A DNA stretch of 7,552 bases from an uncultured Collinsella sp. (GTDB taxonomy: Bacteria; Actinomycetota; Coriobacteriia; Coriobacteriales; Coriobacteriaceae). A program made the translations under genes and the position numbers. The stretch covers positions 1-7,552 of the forward strand of contig CAAELZ010000042.1 of the NCBI GenBank assembly GCA_900756945.1, given 5' to 3'. The notes below the pieces were generated by a model. That model worked only from the letters and a program-made list of their open reading frames with translations. It searched no databases and was not told where the DNA came from. Position 1 is the first letter of the stretch. The number at the start of each line of letters is the position of its first letter. Shown here piece after piece: positions 1 to 5,096 of this stretch.

Positions 1-80
1 CGGGGTATGGTCGAGGGGTCGGGGTTAAACGTAGTAGATGGGCCGGTTTCGTGGCGGCGGCATCGCAGACAGCCGACCGA

Positions 81-107
81 GGGCGCCCGGAAATGAGCAG
101 GGCACCC
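81..107 (-). terminator. Hairpin just after the gene-1 stop codon
   Basis: The arms at 81-88 and 100-107 pair over 8 bp with one G.U pair, around an 11-nt loop. The hairpin starts about 3 nt after the stop codon of the 385-residue gene that ends at 110. No T-tract follows on the minus strand, so it would be a weak intrinsic terminator or only a stabilising 3' hairpin. I see no gene in bases 1-80. Confidence 0.35.
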
Positions 108-109
108 GT

Positions 110-1267
110 CTAACGACCGATTTCCAGCCAGTTGCACAGTACGTTGGCTCGTAACTCCATTTCCGTCGTCTTTTGCGCCTTAGTTTTGCATCTATAGCGT
201 AATTCCAAGCGCGAGCAAAGACTTCTCACGATCGCATTAAGCTGCTCGGCATCGTTAAGCATGTCGTGCGTAACTAGGAGGACGTCATACCCCATACTTT
301 GCAGCGCTGTCATGCGTTTGGCATCGTGGTCTAGCACGGCGACTGATCCGTGGATGACCTCCCCCTGAATCTCCACGATGCCTGCTTTCATTATGGTTGG
401 ATTCACGATCACGATATCCCCGTAGCAGACTTTTTGCCCTGCAATGCTCTGCGCCGATGCGGTAAGCGGCGTAAGGTCGTTAACATAAACGTTTCGAAAG
501 CCGGCACCGCCGCGAGAGCGAGGAAGCGATAGCAATAAAATTCCTGCAACTTCAAGCGGAGAAGCTGCTATACCTGTCACCAGCTGCGCGGCGTTGTAAA
601 ACTTTGTACCCCACTTTCGTCTTTTCATCTTACTGGCGTACTCATGAAGCTCGTGTAATTCGATGAGCGGCTTCCTCATCCAGAGCGACGTGCCCTTTAG
701 CCTTGTGACCTCCTTCGTTTTCTTTTGTCCGTTGGGCTCCTTCGTATTTACCTGTTCTTTGACTTTTATGCGCGCATAAACGCGTTTCCATTGTGGTTCG
801 TCTTGGCTTTCATCGAGGTCAAAGAGGGATTCGGTGGTTGCATTCTCGGCAGCCTCATTGGCTTTGTCTAGTTCCGCCTCTGCTGCTACCGTGGGCTCAA
901 AGACTGAGAACCATCCGCAAAATTCGTACATGGCAAGGACAAGATCGGTTGGAGACACAAAGCGCGCCATGGTAAATAGCGTCGCAAGTGGATTGGTAAC
1001 CCTAAAGCTCATCGCGGTTTCCAGCGTGCTATCCACTCCCGAAGCATCATCACAGTGGATTGTTGTCCGTAATCCCGAATGGTAGTTAACGCCACCGCGC
1101 ACTGTGGTGGTAATAATCGGGGTCTTGAGGATATCGGTTACGAAAGGGGCTTGGGCTAGAGCTCGCCAGCCGTCTTCTGGGCTTGGCAGTCTTGGGTAGA
1201 GGTCGCGGACCTGCGGTGGGCAGCGCCAGTAGCGGAATGCGGTGTTTGCGCAGACGATTTCGTCCAT
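110..1267 (-). CDS. Hypothetical protein with C-terminal PD-(D/E)XK-like (Vsr/DUF559-type) domain
   Basis: A 385-residue protein of unknown function. The C-terminal third (about residues 280-340) shows the layout of a Vsr/DUF559-like nuclease fold: an acidic residue in CYGD (about D284), then a strand with GIVEIQGE (about E299), a histidine (about H306), D315 and R318, then an AL..MGYDVLLVT strand. Glutamine replaces the usual lysine after the glutamate (EIQ). The N-terminal part (FRYWRCPPQVRDLYPRLP, then APFVTDILKTPI) resembles a family I recall as abundant in Collinsella-type genomes, so this may be a lineage-specific family. The start at 1267 is chosen because AGGGGAGG lies 5 nt upstream. 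The frame stays open to 1477, but that stretch has no comparable ribosome site and poor coding character. A charged low-complexity segment (about residues 135-190, rich in E, K and D) links the two halves. GC content is lower than in the genes to its right. A role in phage defence or toxin-antitoxin biology is my inference. Confidence 0.75.
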   Translation of the reverse strand: MDEIVCANTAFRYWRCPPQVRDLYPRLPSPEDGWRALAQAPFVTDILKTPIITTTVRGGVNYHSGLRTTIHCDDASGVDSTLETAMSFRVTNPLATLFTMARFVSPTDLVLAMYEFCGWFSVFEPTVAAEAELDKANEAAENATTESLFDLDESQDEPQWKRVYARIKVKEQVNTKEPNGQKKTKEVTRLKGTSLWMRKPLIELHELHEYASKMKRRKWGTKFYNAAQLVTGIAASPLEVAGILLLSLPRSRGGAGFRNVYVNDLTPLTASAQSIAGQKVCYGDIVIVNPTIMKAGIVEIQGEVIHGSVAVLDHDAKRMTALQSMGYDVLLVTHDMLNDAEQLNAIVRSLCSRLELRYRCKTKAQKTTEMELRANVLCNWLEIGR

Positions 1268-1297
1268 ATGGGCCTCCCCTAGCCTTGGCTGCGTGCC

Positions 1298-1326
1298 GTT
1301 ATGTTTGCAGGTAGACCGATTATCAA
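1298..1326 (-). promoter_or_regulatory. Candidate promoter of the PD-(D/E)XK-like gene
   Basis: On the minus strand TTGATA (1321-1326) and CATAAC (1298-1303) are separated by exactly 17 bp. They match the -35 consensus at 5 of 6 positions and the -10 at 4 of 6. The implied leader to the ATG at 1267 is about 25 nt and contains the strong ribosome site. A 13-bp perfect palindrome lies just upstream of the -35 box. Confidence 0.45.
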
Positions 1327-1329
1327 TGG

Positions 1330-1342
1330 CGGCATCATGCCG
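1330..1342. promoter_or_regulatory. 13-bp palindrome next to the -35 box, candidate operator
   Basis: CGGCATCATGCCG is perfectly self-complementary around its central base. It ends 3 bp upstream of the candidate -35 element of the gene at 110-1267, where a repressor or activator could act. No regulator can be assigned from the sequence. Confidence 0.3.
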
Positions 1343-1590
1343 GTAAGTACCAGAAGCTGACCAAATGCTTGACGAGTTCTGGTGAAAAACCGTCGTGTGA
1401 TAGAAATCCGCTGGAAGGCGCTCTGGGCATGCGGTCCCTGTCTCCACATTTGCGTTCGAATCACATGGGGAGTTCAATGAAAATTCAGATGTGTTTTATG
1501 CAAAACATGCAATGGCGTCAGCAAAAAGGGCGCGATAAAAAACGTCGCCTTATACGACTTCGATTCGATTTTGGTGTCACCCTTGGTGTC
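1343..1590. other. Gene-free AT-richer stretch between the tRNA terminator and gene 1
   Basis: I find no convincing gene here. The short ORFs on either strand lack ribosome sites and family resemblance. On the minus strand a GGCGACG...CGCGCC hairpin with a bulged A (about 1530-1552), followed by CTTTTT, may be a weak terminator. A 9-bp direct repeat (TTGGTGTCA at 1571-1579 and 1583-1591) abuts the tRNA terminator. Such a stretch on the 3' side of a tRNA gene is a common edge of integrated elements, but no integrase is visible in the window. Confidence 0.5.
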
Positions 1591-1591
1591 A
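1571..1591. repeat. Direct repeat TTGGTGTCA x2, 12-bp period
   Basis: TTGGTGTCA occurs at 1571-1579 and again at 1583-1591, separated by 3 bp. It overlaps the T-tract end of the tRNA-Val terminator. Short tandem direct repeats near a tRNA 3' end can be recombinase or excisionase arm sites. That role is only a suggestion here. Confidence 0.4.
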
Positions 1592-1627
1592 AAAAGAAAA
1601 AGGTCAGAGGCTTAACACCTCTGACCT
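1591..1627 (-). terminator. Intrinsic terminator of tRNA-Val
   Basis: On the minus strand a perfect 9-bp stem, GGTCAGAGG (1618-1626) with CCTCTGACC (1602-1610), encloses a 7-nt loop. It is followed by TTTTTCTTTTT (1591-1601). It lies 11 nt past the CCA end of the tRNA. This is a textbook Rho-independent terminator. Confidence 0.92.
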
Positions 1628-1637
1628 GCGCTTTTGA

Positions 1638-1712
1638 TGGTGGGCGATACAAGATTCGAACTTGTGACCCCATCCGTGTGAAGGATATGCTCTACCCCTG
1701 AGCCAATCGCCC
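1638..1712 (-). tRNA. tRNA-Val, anticodon CAC, with encoded CCA
   Basis: The minus strand folds into a complete cloverleaf of 75 nt. The acceptor stem GGGCGAT/ATCGCCC is perfect and is followed by discriminator A and an encoded CCA (1638-1640). The D-arm is GCTC/GAGC. The anticodon loop TTCACAC (1676-1682) puts CAC at 1678-1680, reading the valine codon GUG. The T-arm ACAAG/CTTGT encloses TTCGAAT. It is a single-gene transcription unit with its own promoter and terminator. The 3' end faces the lower-GC accessory gene at 110-1267. Confidence 0.96.
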
Positions 1713-1732
1713 GTCGCCTTTCGGCAAAAGAG

Positions 1733-1762
1733 ATACTAACATAGCCGCGCGTGGTTTACCAA
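1733..1762 (-). promoter_or_regulatory. Candidate promoter of tRNA-Val
   Basis: On the minus strand TTGGTA (1757-1762) and TAGTAT (1733-1738) are separated by 18 bp. Transcription would start about 10-15 nt before the mature tRNA 5' end at 1712, which fits a tRNA leader. Confidence 0.5.
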
Positions 1763-1809
1763 GAACTTTTTGCCCCCGATTTTAAATTCGTGGGTGCTAG
1801 CCAAGCCAA

Positions 1810-1835
1810 AACAACAAAAACAATCGGTAAAACCG
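1810..1835 (-). terminator. Weak candidate terminator of the Doc/DUF3825 operon
   Basis: After the DUF3825 stop at 1851, the minus strand has a short CGGT/ACCG stem with a 3-nt loop (1825-1835), followed by ATTGTTTTTGTTGTTTTG. The stem is only 4 bp, so this is tentative. It is the only T-rich hairpin between the operon and the tRNA promoter. Confidence 0.3.
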
Positions 1836-1850
1836 CAGCTAAACCACCAT

Positions 1851-2639
1851 TTATCGCTTAATCCACGAGGTCTCGGGACGGCAGATAAGTCGCGCGTTGT
1901 TGTAGGCCATGTCGAGCGTGAGGCAGGTGCGTGCGGCGTAGAAACCGTCCTCGCGCTGGATGGTAAGCGCCAGCTCGGGCTTGTCGCCGGTTAGGCACAG
2001 CGGCAGCAGCAGCTGGATCCGGCCTCCGTAGAACTGCGGCACGGCGAGCGTGTAGTTGGCGGCGGCGCGGCGGGCGGACTCGACGACGGCGCCCTCAAAG
2101 GCGCGGCGCAACAGCAGCGAGTTGTCCTCCCCCATCAGACTGGCGGGGATGCGCGTAAGGTTCTCCTCGTCGCCCAGAATGTGGTCGATGTTGGAGCGGA
2201 TGGGCAGGCGGTAGTCAAAGACCAGCTCGGAGGGGTCCTCGGCAAAGCGCACGCGGCACGGCAGGTACTCAAACGAGACCAGCATGGGGTCGCTTTCCTT
2301 AAAGAAGCCCTTCAAAAACCAGCGCTGGCGTGCGTCGGGCTTGGTGTTGGGCTCAAACAGACCGTAGATGGTCTCGTAGCGGCGCGTGTACAGGCCGGTG
2401 TTAAACAGGCAGCGGTCGTCGTCGAACACCAGCGGCAGGTTGGACGGCGCGGTCTGGTCCACGTCGCGCTCGGTCAGGAACACCGCGCGACTAAACGAAA
2501 ACGACAAGTAGTTTTTGAGGATGCGGTTGCTGGGGCCCCAGTCCTCGGGATCGGCGAGGTCGACCAGGCGGTCGTAACAGGGCTCGGGGCAAAACGCAAA
2601 CTCGTACACATTGCTGCACAGGGTGCTGGGGATTTCCAT
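1851..2639 (-). CDS. DUF3825 domain-containing protein
   Basis: The 262 residues span what I recognise as a nearly whole DUF3825 domain. Hallmarks are VYEFAF near residue 11, LKNYLSFSFSRA near 41, LFNTGLYTRRYETIYGLFE at 78-96, WFLKGFF near 107, FAEDPSELVFDYRLP at 132-146, NIDHIL near 150, PQFYGGRIQLLLPLCLT near 205 and LTLDMAYNNARL near the end. The family has no established biochemical activity. I recall it being discussed with predicted RNA-binding domains such as OST-HTH, which would suggest RNA metabolism. The gene follows the Doc-family toxin by 45 nt in the same frame and strand, so it is probably the last gene of that operon. Only a weak GGA ribosome site precedes the ATG, so translation may be coupled to the upstream gene. 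The 15 sense codons before the ATG, back to the Doc stop, contain no stop codon. GC content is high and matches the rest of the operon. Confidence 0.82.
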   Translation of the reverse strand: MEIPSTLCSNVYEFAFCPEPCYDRLVDLADPEDWGPSNRILKNYLSFSFSRAVFLTERDVDQTAPSNLPLVFDDDRCLFNTGLYTRRYETIYGLFEPNTKPDARQRWFLKGFFKESDPMLVSFEYLPCRVRFAEDPSELVFDYRLPIRSNIDHILGDEENLTRIPASLMGEDNSLLLRRAFEGAVVESARRAAANYTLAVPQFYGGRIQLLLPLCLTGDKPELALTIQREDGFYAARTCLTLDMAYNNARLICRPETSWIKR

Positions 2640-2684
2640 GTGGCGTCCAATCCATTCAATAACCGGCGTGCGGATGCTTAGATT

Positions 2685-3200
2685 CTATACGTGTGATGGG
2701 TCGTCCGTGCGCGCAACGCAACCGCGGCGCAGCTCTTCGGCTAGCTCGCTGTTCGTGCGGCGACTGGAAACAAGGTCCTGGATCCAGGCGTAGTACTGGT
2801 TGTCTTTGGGCTCGGGGCTGTCGGACAGTACGACCGGAGTGCCGGTGAACCTTAAGACGGACAAGGCAAAGACAAGGCTGGTGCGTTTGTTGCCGTCCTC
2901 AAAGATGTGGTCCTTGACCATGTGATCGGCCACATAAGTGACCTGGTCAAAGATGCCTGCGAAGCGATCAGCCGGCGATTGGCCGAATATCGTACAGAAT
3001 GCACCTGCAAGCACGGACTCGACGCGTCCGAGCTCAAGCGCGGCCCGGTCGCCCGTGGCGTCGGTCGTATAGCAGCGCCCGACCTTCATCAACGTGCTGT
3101 GCAGACGCATCACGGCCGCGGCCATGGCCTCGAGCGAACCGGCATCATCGAGCACGAGCGGTGCGAACGGATGAGCGCTCCGCTGCATAGCCGCCATCAT
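2685..3200 (-). CDS. doc: Doc/Fic-family (death-on-curing) toxin
   Basis: The 171 residues carry the Doc signature HIFEDGNKR (98-106) preceded by helix residues VADHMVKD. This matches the Doc form HxFx(D/N)(A/G)NKR, with NKR where AMP-transferring Fic proteins have GR. Phage P1 Doc uses this site to phosphorylate EF-Tu and halt translation. The same activity is a family-based inference here. All motif residues are present, so the toxin looks intact. An N-terminal extension of about 40 residues precedes the usual Doc core. The ATG overlaps the stop of the small upstream ORF (ATGA), and GGAG lies 5 nt upstream, so translation is coupled. The operon order is HTH regulator, small putative antitoxin, Doc, DUF3825. 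The alternative is a Fic enzyme with another nucleotide-transfer activity. Confidence 0.85.
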   Translation of the reverse strand: MMAAMQRSAHPFAPLVLDDAGSLEAMAAAVMRLHSTLMKVGRCYTTDATGDRAALELGRVESVLAGAFCTIFGQSPADRFAGIFDQVTYVADHMVKDHIFEDGNKRTSLVFALSVLRFTGTPVVLSDSPEPKDNQYYAWIQDLVSSRRTNSELAEELRRGCVARTDDPSHV

Positions 3201-3382
3201 GAGTTCTCCAAGAGCCTGAGCGCGTTGGGCATGTCCTCAATGGTCAGCCGAACAGCTTCATCGATTGACGTGGCGCCGCCGAGCAAAATCGGTGATGCTG
3301 AATTTGCCACGTGCGCAGTTGAATGATCTTCTTGAGCAACGCAATCAGCGCCGTCATCTTGTTGAACATAGCTCCAAGGCAT
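3197..3382 (-). CDS. Putative small antitoxin upstream of doc, probably frameshifted
   Basis: This 61-codon ORF starts at an ATG with an excellent GAGGAG ribosome site 6 nt upstream. It ends in an ATGA overlap with doc, the position expected of an antitoxin (Phd or a substitute). I do not recognise the family. The last 30 or so codons (ending TSIDEAVRLTIEDMPNALRL) have coding-like composition. The first 30 do not: by hand count about one third end in G or C, against about three quarters in the +1 frame, which encodes MFNKMTALIALLKKIIQLR from an ATG at 3367-3369. Adding one T to the TTTT run (A's at 3285-3288 on the plus strand) joins the two parts into one 57-residue ORF with the motif RFLLGGATSIDEAVR. 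So the gene is either as listed, or a real antitoxin with a one-base deletion or sequence error. Loss of a functional antitoxin beside an intact toxin would be notable. Confidence 0.5.
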   Translation of the reverse strand: MPWSYVQQDDGADCVAQEDHSTAHVANSASPILLGGATSIDEAVRLTIEDMPNALRLLENS

Positions 3383-3393
3383 GTCTGACTCCT

Positions 3394-4083
3394 CTATAGC
3401 TTTACAGACGAAATAGCCCGCGAGTCGTACTCCAGGGCAACCGGCTGCCAGACGAGGTCTTCGAGTGTGCAGCCCAGGGTGTTTGCGAGTGCCAATGCCG
3501 AGGAGACCGAGGCGCGGCGCAGGTCGAGCTGGTTCTGCTCGTAGAGTTGTATGGCGCGAAGTTTAACCCCCGATTGGGCGGCGAGCTGTTTTTGCGTTAG
3601 TCCGGCAGCCTTTCGTGCCGCCTTGAGGCCCTTTTTGTCAACCTGGGCGTTGTTCCATTTATCGATGACAATCTGGGCGAATTTATCTTCGGAGGCCTCG
3701 TGAAGCGGATGGTACGAGCCGATTATCCAATCGAGTGGGGCGACATCAAGTAGTTCGCTAAAGCCCAGGCTGCTTACCCATTGCGTATAGGCCAAAACCC
3801 AGCCCGCCCAATACTGAGGCGAACGGTCGAACGGATAGGTCTCCCTGCATTCGGCAGGCTTTAGCCCCGCCCGAGCGAAAATTTCACGCGCGAGCTCGTC
3901 GCCCGCCATGCCACAGACGACGCGAGGCATACCGCGCTCAAACTGTTTCATCTCAAGAGCGTTCGACAGGATCGCCGTCAGCTCGGCTGGAGTCAGCCCT
4001 TGGTCACAGAGGGCAAAATCGACCGCCTCGCCCAGCGTTCTCATGGCATCCTCGAGATACATCTCACTGTAGGCGCTGGTCAT
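3394..4083 (-). CDS. XRE-family helix-turn-helix regulator with long N-terminal domain
   Basis: The 229 residues divide in two. Residues 1-140 form a helical region beginning AYSEMYLEDAM and containing FERGMPRVVCGMAGDELARE and YWAGWVLAYTQW. Residues about 152-212 form a Cro/C1-type HTH: LKAARKAAGLTQKQLAAQSG, VKLRAIQLYEQNQLDLRRAS, then ALANTLGCTLEDLV. I recall proteins of this architecture beside small toxin-like genes (for example DUF3990/DUF3791 cassettes). Here it is the first gene of an operon with a small ORF 11 nt downstream and then doc. The likely role is autoregulation of the operon, and the N-terminal domain may also contribute to toxin control. The start at 4083 fits the family N-terminus. 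GAGAGGGG lies about 10 nt upstream and GGGAG directly abuts the ATG. Direct repeats and a palindrome in its leader are candidate operators. Confidence 0.8.
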   Translation of the reverse strand: MTSAYSEMYLEDAMRTLGEAVDFALCDQGLTPAELTAILSNALEMKQFERGMPRVVCGMAGDELAREIFARAGLKPAECRETYPFDRSPQYWAGWVLAYTQWVSSLGFSELLDVAPLDWIIGSYHPLHEASEDKFAQIVIDKWNNAQVDKKGLKAARKAAGLTQKQLAAQSGVKLRAIQLYEQNQLDLRRASVSSALALANTLGCTLEDLVWQPVALEYDSRAISSVKL

Positions 4084-4103
4084 CTCCCGTCATCCCCTCT
4101 CGA

Positions 4104-4118
4104 ACGATATCGACGATA
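4104..4118. promoter_or_regulatory. Candidate operator in the leader of the HTH-doc operon
   Basis: The 11-bp palindrome TATCGACGATA (4108-4118) overlaps a direct repeat ACGATA (4104-4109 and 4113-4118). It lies about 21-35 nt upstream of the HTH start codon. Its position suits autoregulation by the XRE protein. I could not find a convincing -35/-10 pair in 4119-4190. Confidence 0.3.
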
Positions 4119-4190
4119 CGAATTCCCTCAAATGGATTTTCGGCAAGTGGCTGCCGATATTCAATACTGGCTTCTAAGACTCTCCGAGTT

Positions 4191-4315
4191 CGGAAGTATG
4201 CGGCAAAATCCAGACTTATTGACCACGCTGGAGCGCACCAACGCCTCTACCTGCGGTTTCTTTGCGTAAAAAGGCCGGTGTGGTCGGGGTATCCAGAATT
4301 TGCCGCATACTTCCG
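4191..4315. repeat. Palindromic intergenic element, copy 1 (125 bp)
   Basis: Perfect 17-bp inverted terminal arms at 4191-4207 (CGGAAGTATGCGGCAAA) and 4299-4315 enclose a partly complementary interior; for example GACCACGC at 4221-4228 faces GTGTGGTC. The motif ACCTGCGGTTT sits at offset 58 from the left end. A second element 11 bp downstream has the same size, termini and central motif. Such units are usually non-autonomous mobile elements (MITE/REP-like) or structured RNA. No transposase is present. The TTTT after the right arm could make it a plus-strand terminator. Confidence 0.85.
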
Positions 4316-4326
4316 TTTTGAGAATT

Positions 4327-4450
4327 CGGAAGTGCGGGGAAAGACCGAGTTCCGCCAACCAGACCCCGGTTATACCCTTTCGTGACCTGCGGTTTTGACG
4401 GCAAAATATGGTTTGTGCTCGGCTGGTTCCGATTTTTCCCCGCACTTCCG
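4327..4450. repeat. Palindromic intergenic element, copy 2 (124 bp)
   Basis: Perfect 16-bp inverted arms lie at 4327-4342 (CGGAAGTGCGGGGAAA) and 4435-4450. The central ACCTGCGGTTT (4385-4395) is at offset 58, exactly as in copy 1. The arm sequence differs from copy 1 (GCGGGG in place of TATGCGGC) yet both arms changed together, so pairing is preserved. It lies downstream of the ATPase-partner gene and may end its transcript in the absence of another visible terminator. Confidence 0.85.
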
Positions 4451-4565
4451 GAAATGGGCGTTATGGCTGTGGTGCGCATGGCAAGAAAAGCACCGAGAAA
4501 GGGGCAATCATGCGGCAGACGGTAGTCTTGGGAAGCGTTATGGGTATTACGGTGGCTTCAAGCCT
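4451..4565. other. Spacer between repeat copy 2 and the ATPase-partner gene
   Basis: I see no supported gene or terminator here. A plus-strand ATG at 4510 has an AAAGGGG site in front and opens a 51-codon frame running into the antisense of the gene at 4566-5096. Its first 20 residues look membrane-like, but there is no family support and most of it overlaps a real gene. Confidence 0.45.
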
Positions 4566-5096
4566 TTACCGGATGAGGTCTGCCAGGCACAACTCGCCCT
4601 TGGGGATTTTCGAAAGACGCCTGTATTCCCTGGCGGCGGCCGTAAGCGAATCGGCATCCCAATAATCTCTTAGGAAGCCTTCTCTCTTCACCTCGCGCAT
4701 GCCGAGCTCCTGTTTGCAGAAGTCGCTCGGTTTCATACGTCCGCCGTGCCAGCGTCTCCACGCGCCCTCTCGAATAATGGCCAGCACCTCTATCTCGGGA
4801 TGGGTCACGTAGCTAACCACCGGGAAACGGTCGGTGTACAGGTTGCCGAGCTTGAAGCGCTCCTTCCTCGAGTCCAGCACCCTGATGACGCAGACTGGCC
4901 AGTCGTAGTCGAACTTGAGGTACTTGTCTTGGATATCTGAGGCCTTGCGCGCGCGGGTTACGTCCACGACGTCACCAGCCGGGAAGACGAGCGCGTCCGC
5001 CTCAAGCAGTATCTCCACGGCCACCTGTTCCGCTGTTCCCTCGCAGGAGATGATCGGATGATATCCCGCAAAGCGAAAACCGCTATCACTGTTCAC
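4566..5096 (-). CDS. ATPase-associated protein, possible degenerate TOPRIM (RloB/AbiLii-like)
   Basis: A 176-residue protein of a family I recall as the partner of AAA ATPases, with no named function. The motif ISCEGTAE (residues 16-23) resembles the first TOPRIM motif (a strand ending in Glu-Gly). VIRVLDSRKERF (70-81) could supply the second acidic site, although only one aspartate of the usual DxD is clear. THPEIEVLAII (98-108) recalls the conserved P.FE.W.L segment of RloB proteins. A conserved-looking tail follows (KPSDFCKQEL, then KIPKGELCLADLI). The start is GTG at 5096, set by AGGAGG 6 nt upstream. It overlaps the 3' end of the ATPase gene by 11 nt, so the two are co-translated and probably form a complex. 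An effector role in a two-gene phage-defence system is my inference. The nuclease assignment is tentative because the acidic residues are incomplete. Confidence 0.7.
   Translation of the reverse strand: MNSDSGFRFAGYHPIISCEGTAEQVAVEILLEADALVFPAGDVVDVTRARKASDIQDKYLKFDYDWPVCVIRVLDSRKERFKLGNLYTDRFPVVSYVTHPEIEVLAIIREGAWRRWHGGRMKPSDFCKQELGMREVKREGFLRDYWDADSLTAAAREYRRLSKIPKGELCLADLIR

Noticed and set aside
1268..1477. N-terminal extension of the PD-(D/E)XK-like gene to 1477
   Set aside because: The ATG at 1267 has a strong AGGGGAGG site and a promoter candidate just upstream. The extension has no ribosome site and weak coding character.
2181..2681. Plus-strand 166-codon ORF
   Set aside because: It is antisense to the well-recognised DUF3825 gene. 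Its valine/alanine-rich translation is a shadow of GC-rich coding DNA.
2907..3326. Plus-strand 139-codon ORF
   Set aside because: It is antisense to the Doc toxin, which has an intact signature motif.
4191..4450. CRISPR array
   Set aside because: Only two units, each a palindrome of about 125 bp with divergent arms. There is no regular short repeat-spacer pattern and no cas gene.
4161..4479. Several overlapping ORFs within the palindromic elements
   Set aside because: They arise from the repeats themselves and lack ribosome sites and family resemblance.
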